46,320 bases of DNA, from IMG/VR virus record IMGVR_UViG_3300028707_000001, positions 1 to 46,320 of that record; one strand, written 5' to 3'. Position numbers and translations under genes: made by a program. The first letter of the stretch is position 1. Each line of letters starts with the position of its first letter. This DNA is from a virus. The notes beneath the pieces are model-generated. The model saw only the letters and a program-made list of their open reading frames with translations, did no database searches and had not been told where the DNA came from. Below, in pieces: positions 23,909 to 30,879 of the stretch.

Positions 23909-24183
23909 GACGGGTCAACCTCCTCCGGGATGGCCGGCCCGAGGTCGGCCAGCACCATCCGGGCCAGCCCGCCCTGAACCGATCCCGGACCCTGCTCGAG
24001 CACGCCACGGCAGCGGCGCAGGGTGAACCGCACCCGGCGGGCCAGGTCGTCCAGCTCCGACTGCCGGAGGGTGTATGCGGCCATCAGTGCGTCGGCGTCG
24101 GCCAGCGTCGGGCGCTGCCCGTTGACCAGCGCCTGCCGCGCCCGGTCGATGCGGTCGGCGTCCGTCAGCGCGGTCCGGGTCAT
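23905..24183 (-). CDS. hypothetical helical protein of the transfer-like operon
   Basis: 92 residues from ATG 24183, overlapping neighbours by 1 and 4 bases. Helical (DADRIDRARQALVNGQRPTL; TLRQSELDDLARRVRFTLRR), acidic tail. No family recognised. Confidence 0.55.
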   Translation of the reverse strand: MTRTALTDADRIDRARQALVNGQRPTLADADALMAAYTLRQSELDDLARRVRFTLRRCRGVLEQGPGSVQGGLARMVLADLGPAIPEEVDPS

Positions 24184-24458
24184 CACCCACCGACCGAGTT
24201 CGCGGCAGTGGAGACCGCATGGGCGACCGCCGAGAAGATGCCGAGCACGGTGCCGCCCAGCGTCGGCATGGCCGCGCCGGCCGCGATGCCAACCAGCAGG
24301 GCCGGCAGCGTGGCGTTGCCCATCCGCCACATCACGAACGCGGCGGCCAGCAACAGCACCCCGAGCGAGGCGGTGACCGTGGTCGTGGCGCTGGCCTGCT
24401 GGACGTGGTGCACGGGCGTCTTCGCGGCGAGGGCGAACAGCTTGGTCGAGAGCATCAT
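24183..24458 (-). CDS. small two-to-three-pass membrane protein (SpdB2-like)
   Basis: 91 residues from ATG 24458 (ATG 24455 is also possible). A soluble start (STKLFALAAKTPVHHVQQAS) is followed by two or three transmembrane helices (TASLGVLLLAAAFVMW; ALLVGIAAGAAMPTLGGTVLGIFS). Such small hydrophobic proteins accompany translocases in actinobacterial transfer operons. Role in intermycelial spread is inference. Confidence 0.55.
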   Translation of the reverse strand: MMLSTKLFALAAKTPVHHVQQASATTTVTASLGVLLLAAAFVMWRMGNATLPALLVGIAAGAAMPTLGGTVLGIFSAVAHAVSTAANSVGG

Positions 24459-24583
24459 GGCGCGGTCCGTTCGGGGCGAGGTTTGGGTTCGTGGGCGGTG
24501 TGGGCCGGGTCGTGGTACGTCGGCAGCAGGCAGTACGCGCCGTCCGGCAGCGGCCAGCAGCAAGGGATCGGTTCGTCGCTCAT
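24455..24583 (-). CDS. very small Cys/His protein
   Basis: 42 residues from ATG 24583 behind GAGGAGG. PIPCCWPLPDGAYCLLPTYHDPAHTAH has three Cys and three His, in the pattern CxxP..YCxLPxxHxxxH seen in tiny zinc-binding proteins of actinobacteria. Overlaps genes on both sides. Function unknown. Confidence 0.55.
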   Translation of the reverse strand: MSDEPIPCCWPLPDGAYCLLPTYHDPAHTAHEPKPRPERTAP

Positions 24584-25368
24584 GCCGTCGCCTCCTCGGA
24601 CCGGGCCGGCAGGTACGTCAGCGGTTGCGTGTCGGCGGGCTCCGACTCGGCTGCCGCCATGTCGAGCAGGGTGGTCAGGATCAGCGGCTCGCCGGCCAGT
24701 ACCCGGCCGTAGTTCGGCCCGGCCACGAGGTAGATCCCGTTGGCCTGCGCGACCTTGACCGCGCCCGGGTGGAAGTTGGCCGCCGTGGTCACGAACGCCG
24801 CGACGTCGGCGTCATGGACGCTCCAGCAGGTCCCCGCGAACGCCTGGAGATCCTTGGAGCCAACGTAGGAGTCCGGGTCGTAGCACTTGCACTGGACGAC
24901 CCCGAACAGCGGCTCCGGTCCGCGCCGCCACCATCCCACGACGTCCGCACCGAGGTCGCCGGACCCGCCGGAGACCCGCACGTCCTCCCAGCCGTCGCGG
25001 GTCAGCAGCGCCGCGACCTGATGCTCGAAGGCGCTGCCGTCGTTGCCGGGTGAATAAGCCGTGATGACCAGAGCCTTGGCCTGGTCCTCGCTCTGCTCGG
25101 CGCGACGCCGACGCGAGCCCAGCCACAGCAGCAGCCCCGCCACGCCGAACGCGGCGGCCAGCAACAGCGGCAGCCCGACCGCGAGCCCAAGCCGGATGCC
25201 GGCGCTGTGCTCGTGCGCCCACATGTTCAGCCGGATCCAGCCGAACCAGCCGGCCACGGCCAACCAGAACAGCGCGGCGGGCCGGACGCGGAGCCGGGAC
25301 CGGTGGACCAGTCGGAAGGTATCGGACCGGCGGTGCCCGCTGACCTCGATCGTGTGCCGTCGCGCCAC
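24580..25368 (-). CDS. membrane-anchored Mrr-type restriction endonuclease-like protein
   Basis: 262 residues from GTG 25368. Two N-terminal transmembrane segments (about 31-48 and 63-84) precede an Mrr_cat-like domain: FEHQVAALLTRDGWEDVRVSGG, GDLGADVVGWW, then GVVQCKCYD, which supply the D...(E/Q)xK nuclease signature (GADVV, QCK), and DLQAFAGT with ADVAAFVTTAANF. Mrr-like domains cut DNA, often modified DNA. In a transfer-like operon it may process incoming DNA or exclude other elements. The membrane anchor is unusual. Activity not shown. Confidence 0.7.
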   Translation of the reverse strand: MARRHTIEVSGHRRSDTFRLVHRSRLRVRPAALFWLAVAGWFGWIRLNMWAHEHSAGIRLGLAVGLPLLLAAAFGVAGLLLWLGSRRRRAEQSEDQAKALVITAYSPGNDGSAFEHQVAALLTRDGWEDVRVSGGSGDLGADVVGWWRRGPEPLFGVVQCKCYDPDSYVGSKDLQAFAGTCWSVHDADVAAFVTTAANFHPGAVKVAQANGIYLVAGPNYGRVLAGEPLILTTLLDMAAAESEPADTQPLTYLPARSEEATA

Positions 25369-25371
25369 CGC

Positions 25372-25533
25372 TCAGCCCTCCGATCCGGAGCTGTCCGGCG
25401 CGTTGTCCGTCCTCACCGACAGGGCCGCGTAGTGGTCCAGCACCCAACGCAGGACCCGCTGGCGGGCTGCGTCGTCGGGCAGGTTCTCCAGAGCCCTGGC
25501 GATGGCGCGCATCGCGCTGATCTCCTCGTTCAC
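25372..25533 (-). CDS. small conserved hypothetical protein
   Basis: 53 residues from GTG 25533, overlapping the upstream stop. EEISAMRAIARALENLPDDAARQRVLRWVLDHYAAL is a helical pattern I recall as common in Streptomyces-type prophages and mobile elements. Function unknown. Confidence 0.6.
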   Translation of the reverse strand: MNEEISAMRAIARALENLPDDAARQRVLRWVLDHYAALSVRTDNAPDSSGSEG

Positions 25534-25739
25534 AACTGGTCACCCGCCTCGAGCACCAGGGCGAACCGGCCGGTCGTGCCGACGAAGCTGGCCGAGATGC
25601 GGGACAGCGAGTAGTGCCGCCCGGCCATCTCGATCAGCACGTCCTTGCTGGGGTCCATGTTCTGGCCCCACGCGCCACCGCCCTCGGTGGCCGTCTTGAT
25701 TGCGTGCGTAAGGTCCGCAACGCTCAGGATGTCGGACAT
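25530..25739 (-). CDS. small hypothetical protein, first gene of the transfer-like operon
   Basis: 69 residues from ATG 25739, with GAAGGGG about 10 bases upstream. Mixed alpha/beta (SVADLTHAIKTATEGGGAWG, SKDVLIEMAGRHYSLS, RFALVLEAGDQL). It follows the strong minus-strand promoter. Function unknown. Confidence 0.6.
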   Translation of the reverse strand: MSDILSVADLTHAIKTATEGGGAWGQNMDPSKDVLIEMAGRHYSLSRISASFVGTTGRFALVLEAGDQL

Positions 25740-25779
25740 TCCCGGTGCCCCTTCCCCGGTGCCCCGTGCTGTGTCTAAT

Positions 25780-25822
25780 ATCAGGTGGCCTGATGATTAC
25801 TCCCGGGAGGCCAGCTTGTCAA
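25780..25822 (-). promoter_or_regulatory. near-consensus promoter and palindromic operator for the transfer-like operon
   Basis: On the minus strand, -35 TTGACA (25822-25817), 17-base spacer, -10 TAATCA (25799-25794). The predicted start falls inside the perfect inverted repeat ATCAGG-TGG-CCTGAT (25780-25794). An operator at the start site fits repression by a bound regulator. The HTH gene at 25850 is divergent and close, so it is the first candidate. Confidence 0.7.
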
Positions 25823-25849
25823 CAGAGGGCACCCGGCCGGGTCGTCACC

Positions 25850-26140
25850 GTGACCGGCCGTAGCGAACAGGCGGCCCGGATGCGGGTCCTGTCCGCCTCG
25901 ACGAGGGCCCGACGCCTGGTCGGTAACGCAGTGGCGTCGCCCATGCCGGCAGCACTGGCCGCCGCGAAAGAACTCGCCGACGGCGCCGGGCGCGAGCTGC
26001 TGGCCGCCGTGGTCGAGGCTGCCCGGGAGTCCATGACCGACGCCGAGATCGGTGCCGCACTCGGCGTGTGCGGACACGCTGTCGGCCAGCGCTTCCCGCC
26101 GGCCCTGCCGCGACGCCGGGGGAGGCGGCCGGCCCGCTGA
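25850..26140 (+). CDS. small helix-turn-helix protein, candidate regulator of the transfer-like operon
   Basis: 96 residues from GTG 25850; ATG 25793 or 25880 are alternatives. A basic start (ARMRVLSASTRARRLVGNAV) precedes helices and a C-terminal HTH: MTDAEIGAALGVCGHAVGQRFP, matching the AEIGxxLGVSRQAVxQRF pattern of actinobacterial HTH proteins, with Cys-Gly in the turn. It is transcribed away from the minus operon and may act as a Kor-like repressor at the palindrome. Inference from position. Confidence 0.55.
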   Translation: MTGRSEQAARMRVLSASTRARRLVGNAVASPMPAALAAAKELADGAGRELLAAVVEAARESMTDAEIGAALGVCGHAVGQRFPPALPRRRGRRPAR

Positions 26141-26141
26141 G

Positions 26142-26177
26142 GTTTCCCGTTGCCCTCGCGGCCGGGAAACGGGAAAC
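26142..26177. terminator. 10-bp hairpin after the HTH gene
   Basis: GTTTCCCGTT (26142-26151) pairs with AACGGGAAAC (26168-26177), 16-base loop, starting 1 base after the stop. It separates the HTH gene from the tail operon. The remaining 61 bases to 26239 hold no clear promoter; GACACT at 26184 is a weak -10 candidate. Confidence 0.6.
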
Positions 26178-26238
26178 GGTGCGACACTGAGCGCAACGCC
26201 CGCCAGATCGCGACCCGCCGAAAGCACCGGGACACGAG

Positions 26239-27288
26239 ATGGCACTGAGCAGTCCTGTCTACTGCACGCGCGAGGACGTAGCGGCCGCCCTGGACGTCAA
26301 GGGCACGGCCCGCACCGCCGCGCAGATCGACGCCATCCTTGAAGCCGCCCGGGACTCCGTTGAGGCCACCCTCAACCGGACGTTCACCCCGCTGGACACC
26401 ACCCGGTACTTCGACTGGCCGAACCTGGCTCGGGCCCCGTCGTGGCGGCTGTGGCTGGACTCCTCCGAGGTCGCCTCCGTCTCCGCGTTGGTAGCCGGCG
26501 GCGTGACCATCGGCGCGGCGAACTACAACCTCGAGCCGAACGCGCTCGGCCCGCCGTACGACCGCATCGAGGTCAAGCTGTCCTCGACCTCGGCGTTCGC
26601 CTCGGCGTCCGGCACCCATCAGCGCTCGATCGCCGTCACCGGGACGTTCATCGGCTGCCCGCTGGTCACCGCGCCGGCCGGGGTGCTGGCCGAAGACCTG
26701 GACAGCAGCGAGACTGCGGTGGACGTCACCGACGGCAGCCTGATCGGGGTCGGGGACCTTCTGCTCTGCGGCACCGAGCGGATGTTGGTCACCGGCCGGA
26801 CGTGGCTGACCAGTGGACAAACCCTGGGCACATCGCTCACCGCGAGCGCGGCCGGCGTCACCGTGGCCGTGACGTCCGGGGCGGCGCTGCACACGGGCGA
26901 GGTCATCCTGCTCGACTCCGAGCGGATGCTGATCACCGACATCGCCGGCAACAACCTGACCGTGAAGCGCGCGTGGGACGGCTCCGTGCTGGCCACCCAC
27001 GCCGGCTCGACCGTCTATGCCAGCCGGACCCTGACCGTGGTCCGGGGCGCGGCCGGCACCACGGCGGCCACCCACTCCAGCGGAGCGGCGCTGACCCGGC
27101 ATGTCGTGCCCGGCCTGGTCAACCGACTCGCCGCGGCCGAGTCGCTGACCGTCCTGCTCGGCGAGGGCTCCGGCTACGCCCGACCGGCCGGGACCGGGGC
27201 CAGCCAACGGCCACAGCCCGGGTCGATCGAGGACATCCGCAAGCAGGCCGAGGGCCAGTTCCTGCGGATCCGGACGGGAGCGGCGTGA
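26239..27288 (+). CDS. head-to-tail connector/adaptor protein
   Basis: 349 residues. The N-terminal ~100 (CTREDVAAALDVKGTARTAAQIDAILEAARDSVEATLNRTF) is the helical pattern of gp6/gp15-like connector proteins that sit under the portal. The middle contains two repeats of a beta unit (GDLLLCGTERMLVTG; GEVILLDSERMLITD, each followed by LTVxRG/KRAWDG and ATH), an Ig-like or beta-helical insertion. The C-terminal SIEDIRKQAEGQFLRIR closes the protein. It is the first tail-operon gene after the inverted insert and would normally follow the capsid genes. Confidence 0.7.
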   Translation: MALSSPVYCTREDVAAALDVKGTARTAAQIDAILEAARDSVEATLNRTFTPLDTTRYFDWPNLARAPSWRLWLDSSEVASVSALVAGGVTIGAANYNLEPNALGPPYDRIEVKLSSTSAFASASGTHQRSIAVTGTFIGCPLVTAPAGVLAEDLDSSETAVDVTDGSLIGVGDLLLCGTERMLVTGRTWLTSGQTLGTSLTASAAGVTVAVTSGAALHTGEVILLDSERMLITDIAGNNLTVKRAWDGSVLATHAGSTVYASRTLTVVRGAAGTTAATHSSGAALTRHVVPGLVNRLAAAESLTVLLGEGSGYARPAGTGASQRPQPGSIEDIRKQAEGQFLRIRTGAA

Positions 27289-27674
27289 TGGAGGTCGAGG
27301 TCACGCTGCGCGGGCCGGCGCTGCTCATGAGCGAGGCGCAGATCACCCGGCGGCTGAACGGTGCGATGGACGAGGTACTCGAGGCCGTCGGCCGCGAGGT
27401 CCACCGGGACTGGCAGGGCAACATGCACCGCGACTTCCGGCATCCGACCGGCGCCTACTGGTCCCGGGTGGTCATCGTCCCCCGCCCCGGGATCGTGCGG
27501 GTCACGGACAACTTCGTGATCTACGGGGCATGGCTGGAAGGCACCTCCCGGCGCAACGCGCGGACCCGGTTCAAGGGCTACGCCGGGGCGCGGCGGGCCG
27601 CGCAGCAGGTCGAGCGCGAGGTCCCGAAGATCGCACGGCCGGTACTGGAACGCGCGCTCGGGGTGCTGCGGTGA
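27288..27674 (+). CDS. head-tail joining protein, HK97 gp10-like
   Basis: 128 residues from ATG 27288 (TGATG overlap). MDEVLEAVGREVHRDWQGNM, HPTGAYWSRVVIVPRPG, FVIYGAWLEGTSRRNARTRFKGY match the minor tail/completion proteins that lie between connector and tail terminator. Arg-rich C-terminal helix. Structural role inferred from pattern and position. Confidence 0.65.
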   Translation: MEVEVTLRGPALLMSEAQITRRLNGAMDEVLEAVGREVHRDWQGNMHRDFRHPTGAYWSRVVIVPRPGIVRVTDNFVIYGAWLEGTSRRNARTRFKGYAGARRAAQQVEREVPKIARPVLERALGVLR

Positions 27675-28897
27675 GCACCGGATGGGGCGGCGCGGACCCG
27701 ATCGAAGTCGTTGACGGCGCCGATTACGAACTCGGCTGCGAGTACCTGGCCAACGTGGACATCACCATCACCCACATCCGGGTGTGGACCGGCGCCGGCG
27801 AGGTGTCGGTCACCGACCGGCGCGGCCGGATCTGGTCCACCGCCGGTGGCCAGCTCGGCATCGCGGTCCTGCCGGACGACCTGCCGGACGGGTGGTCCTC
27901 GCACGCGCTGACCTCCCCGGTCGAGCGGTTGGCCGGAACCCGGTTCGTGGTGTCCTACTCCACCGGCGGCAACTACGGCGCGCTGACCAACGGGCTGTCT
28001 GGCGCGGTGGACTCCGGCGACACGGCGGTGACCGCCGTGGCGGCGGCCTCCGGCGGGCACGGCAACGGGTGCTTCAACACCAACCCGGGGAACTTCCCGA
28101 CCACGGCGAGCGGCAACTTCAGCTTCTACGGGACCGACTTCGTCTACTCGCTGGGGATCGGCGGCAACACCGCGCCGAGCATCACCGAGTTCACCGTGAC
28201 CGCGGTCTCCGCGCTGGCCACCGCGACGGTCGTCGCCACCGACGCGGAGACCCTGGTCGGCGCGACCTACGGCTACGACTGGGGCGACGGGGCCACCGCG
28301 ACCTCGGCCAGCGCGACCGCCCAGCATACGTACACCGCCAGCGGCCTGTACGCGGTTCTGGGCTCGGTCACCGACGCGGACGGCGCGGTCGGGTACGCCG
28401 CCGCCGCGGTCCAGGTCCACGTCCCCGACCCGACCATCCTCGGGCTCGACGTGGCGGGCCTGTACGACGCGATGGTCTCCCACGCGCTCGACCTCGGGAT
28501 CTTCGAGAGCGTCAACACCCACGAGCCGAAGTCGGCGCCGAGCCTGGCCGGCATCACGGCCTCGGTGATCCTCGGGCCGGTCACCCCGCGCCGGACGTCC
28601 GGGCTGAACGCGACCAGCTTCCGGCTGGAGTTCCTGCTGCGTATTCAGTCGAGCATGCTGACCGAGCCGCAGGACGACATCGACCCCGACCTGTTGCGGG
28701 CCACCTCGACCGTGCTGGCCGAGTACTCCTCGGACTTCACCCTCGGCGGGCTGGTCCGGGCCATCGACCTGCTCGGCTCGGCCGGCGCCGGCATGTCCGC
28801 GACGCCGGGCTATCTCAACCAGGACGGCAAGCTCTACCGCGTCGTGGACGTGAGCCTGCCGCTGCTGGCCGACGATGTCGTGGCGCAGCAGCCGTGA
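27671..28897 (+). CDS. tail terminator with N-terminal DUF4082 and PKD domains
   Basis: 408 residues from GTG 27671. Residues ~10-110 (YELGCEYLANVDITITHIRVWTGAG, GTRFVVSYSTGGNYGAL) match DUF4082, a beta-sandwich common on surface proteins. Residues ~165-250 (VVATDAETLVGATYGYDWGDG, HTYTASGLYAVLGSVTDADG) are a PKD domain. The last ~155 residues (LDVAGLYDAMVSHALDLGIFE, NTHEPKSAP, LTEPQDDIDPDLLRATSTVLAEYSSDFTLGG, KLYRVVDVSLPLLADD) are the tail terminator I recall from actinophages (~140 residues alone). The fusion puts two sugar- or protein-binding-type domains on the neck of the tail. Confidence 0.75.
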   Translation: MSTGWGGADPIEVVDGADYELGCEYLANVDITITHIRVWTGAGEVSVTDRRGRIWSTAGGQLGIAVLPDDLPDGWSSHALTSPVERLAGTRFVVSYSTGGNYGALTNGLSGAVDSGDTAVTAVAAASGGHGNGCFNTNPGNFPTTASGNFSFYGTDFVYSLGIGGNTAPSITEFTVTAVSALATATVVATDAETLVGATYGYDWGDGATATSASATAQHTYTASGLYAVLGSVTDADGAVGYAAAAVQVHVPDPTILGLDVAGLYDAMVSHALDLGIFESVNTHEPKSAPSLAGITASVILGPVTPRRTSGLNATSFRLEFLLRIQSSMLTEPQDDIDPDLLRATSTVLAEYSSDFTLGGLVRAIDLLGSAGAGMSATPGYLNQDGKLYRVVDVSLPLLADDVVAQQP

Positions 28898-28910
28898 ACG
28901 GGAGGGCGTG

Positions 28911-29660
28911 ATGGGCAAGTCCAGCGGGCTCGGTGACCAGCTCTACATCGGCGGCTACGACCTGTCCGGCGACGTCGGGTCGCTGTCCGGGATCCGGACC
29001 CCGATCGGGGTGCAGGACACCACCGGCATCGACAAGTACGGGCACGAGCGGATCGCGCTCCAGCGGGACGGCGGACTGGACTTCACCGCGTTCTACAACG
29101 ACACTGCCGCGCACACCCACCCGGTGCTGTCCACGCTGCCGACCACGGACCGGATCGTGTCCTACTTCCGGGGCATCGTCCCCGGCAAGAACGGCGCCGG
29201 GCTGGTATGCAAGCAGCTCAACTACGACCCCGACCGGGGCGACTCGGGGGAACTCACCATCAAGATCTCCATGACGGCCAACGGGTTCGGCCTGGAGTGG
29301 GGCACCCTGATGACCGCCGGATTGCGAACCGACACGGCCGGGACCAACGGCACGCCGGTGGACTTCGGGGCCAGCAGCGCGTTCGGCTTGCAGGCGTACC
29401 TCCAGGTCAACGCGATCGTCGGGACGAACCTCGTGGTCAAGCTCCAGGAGTCCTCTGACAATGCGGGCGACGCCTACGCCGATGTCGTGGGCGGTGCCTT
29501 CACCTCGGTCCTGCAGGCCGCCGCGCCGACCGCCGCCCGGATCGCGACCGCGTCGGGGCTGTCGGTGGAGCGGTGGCTGCGGGTGGTCACGTCCGGCACG
29601 TTCTCCTCGGCCACGTTCAGCGTGATCGTGGTACGCAACCCGATCTCCGTGGCGTTCTGA
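28911..29660 (+). CDS. major tail (tube) protein with C-terminal extension
   Basis: 249 residues from ATG 28911 with GGGAGGG upstream. GLGDQLYIGGYDLSGDVGSLSGI, QDTTGIDKYGHERIAL and DRGDSGELTIKISMTANGFGLEWG are typical of actinophage tail tube proteins. Residues ~165-249 form an extra beta domain (LQAYLQVNAIVGTNLVVKLQES, WLRVVTSGTFSSATFSVIVVR) probably displayed on the tube. A shorter paralogue lies at 30466. Confidence 0.75.
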   Translation: MGKSSGLGDQLYIGGYDLSGDVGSLSGIRTPIGVQDTTGIDKYGHERIALQRDGGLDFTAFYNDTAAHTHPVLSTLPTTDRIVSYFRGIVPGKNGAGLVCKQLNYDPDRGDSGELTIKISMTANGFGLEWGTLMTAGLRTDTAGTNGTPVDFGASSAFGLQAYLQVNAIVGTNLVVKLQESSDNAGDAYADVVGGAFTSVLQAAAPTAARIATASGLSVERWLRVVTSGTFSSATFSVIVVRNPISVAF

Positions 29661-29661
29661 G

Positions 29662-30114
29662 ATGCGGCCGATCAGCCGGGTCGAGCCGGCCGCGCCGGTC
29701 GGGATCTTCCAGACCTACTCCATCGCTGCGCCCCGGGAGACGCACTGGCGGCGGGCGACCTGCGAGGAGGCCGGTTGCGACGCACACCGGTACGGCTGGC
29801 GGACCGTGCTGGACGTGGCCACCGACCGGGGCCACAACACCGCCGAGTACATCCGGCGCATGTCCGGCCGGCGGTTCACCGAGGAGCGCACCGGTCCGAC
29901 CGCGGTCACCTTCACGTTCCCGCCGGGCCAGGATTGCTTCAAGGCGGCCGACCACCGGGTCCGGCTGGATCGGCAGGAGATCTACGTCGTGCGCGGCGGG
30001 GACTGGCGTGGCAACCCGACGGGCCAGCGGCGCACGCACGCCCGGCCCGAGCACTGGGTCGAGGACTTCGCCGAGAACCAGGACCACCTGATCACCCTGC
30101 GGGAGCGCGGATGA
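29662..30114 (+). CDS. conserved hypothetical tail-region protein
   Basis: 150 residues. FQTYSIAAPRETHWRRATCEEAGCDAHRYGW, ITLRERG and a RPEHWVEDFAENQDH segment match a protein that recurs near tail genes of actinophages; three Cys and several His may bind metal. Function unknown. Confidence 0.6.
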   Translation: MRPISRVEPAAPVGIFQTYSIAAPRETHWRRATCEEAGCDAHRYGWRTVLDVATDRGHNTAEYIRRMSGRRFTEERTGPTAVTFTFPPGQDCFKAADHRVRLDRQEIYVVRGGDWRGNPTGQRRTHARPEHWVEDFAENQDHLITLRERG

Positions 30115-30464
30115 CCAAGCTCTACGCCGTGCTGGTGCTGGCCTCGCTCGCAGCCGGATGCTCCGGCGCCCGGCCTGTCGAGGCGCCACCGGCCACGACC
30201 CGGCCGGCGGGGACCGCGTGCGGGGCGGTGTTCAGCCGGGACGCGACCGCGCCGCCGGCAGCCGCATCGGTGACCTGCCAGACCGCCAGCGGGCCGCTGG
30301 TCGTGCCGGCCATCCCGTGCAAGGACGGCGGGGTGCTCTGGCAGATCGGCGGGCCGGGCGCCGGCGCGGACGGCTGGGCGCGTGCCGGAGGCGAGTTCCA
30401 CCCAACTACCGACCTGCAGGACCCGGCCTGGCTGGCCGCCCTGCGCGAGTGCACAGGAGGCTGA
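30111..30464 (+). CDS. putative lipoprotein encoded inside the tail operon
   Basis: 117 residues from ATG 30111 (ATGA overlap). Lipoprotein signal: K3, hydrophobic core LYAVLVLASLAA, lipobox LAAG-C17. The mature part starts with a Pro/Thr-rich linker and has three more Cys. It would be exported and lipid-anchored on the outer face of the membrane. Lipoproteins next to tail genes in other phages can block superinfection by interfering with the tape measure; that is a hypothesis here. Too small to be an enzyme. Confidence 0.65.
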   Translation: MTKLYAVLVLASLAAGCSGARPVEAPPATTRPAGTACGAVFSRDATAPPAAASVTCQTASGPLVVPAIPCKDGGVLWQIGGPGAGADGWARAGGEFHPTTDLQDPAWLAALRECTGG

Positions 30465-30465
30465 C

Positions 30466-30879
30466 ATGGCCGGCAAGGAGTCAGGGCTCGGATGGACGAC
30501 GTTTTCTGTGGATAACGCCTCGTCTGCCCAAAAAGCCCTAGTTAACGACATCAACTCGGTCCAGTTCGCTACGCCGCGAGCCGTGATCGACACGACCGGG
30601 CTGGACAAGTTCGCGCACGAGCGCATCTTGGGGCTCGCCGACTTCTCGGCCACCATGAAGGGCACCTACAACGACGACAGCGACCGGGCGCACGACGTCT
30701 TCAAGACGATCGCGCTGTCCACCTCGCCGGCCCGGCTGATCACGATCACGGTCTCCGGGCAGACCCTCGCGGTGACCTGCCTGCTCACCGACTACGCGCT
30801 GGACCGCGGCGACTCCGGCGAGCTGTCCTGGACCGTGCCGGCGGCGCTGTCCTCGGGCACCGTCCCGACGTGGTCCTGA
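30466..30879 (+). CDS. second tail tube-like protein
   Basis: 137 residues from ATG 30466 with AGGAGG upstream. It shares with the 28911 protein the features ESGLG, IDTTGLDKFAHERILG, ATMKGTYNDDSDRAHDVFKT and LDRGDSGELSWTVP, so it is a compact paralogue without the C-terminal domain. It could be the real tube subunit, with the larger one as a decorated variant or vice versa. Confidence 0.7.
   Translation: MAGKESGLGWTTFSVDNASSAQKALVNDINSVQFATPRAVIDTTGLDKFAHERILGLADFSATMKGTYNDDSDRAHDVFKTIALSTSPARLITITVSGQTLAVTCLLTDYALDRGDSGELSWTVPAALSSGTVPTWS

Noticed and set aside
30507-30515. A further perfect DnaA box TGTGGATAA in the small tail-tube gene
   Set aside because: Isolated, without iterons or AT-rich flank; likely chance or codon-driven (VDN).
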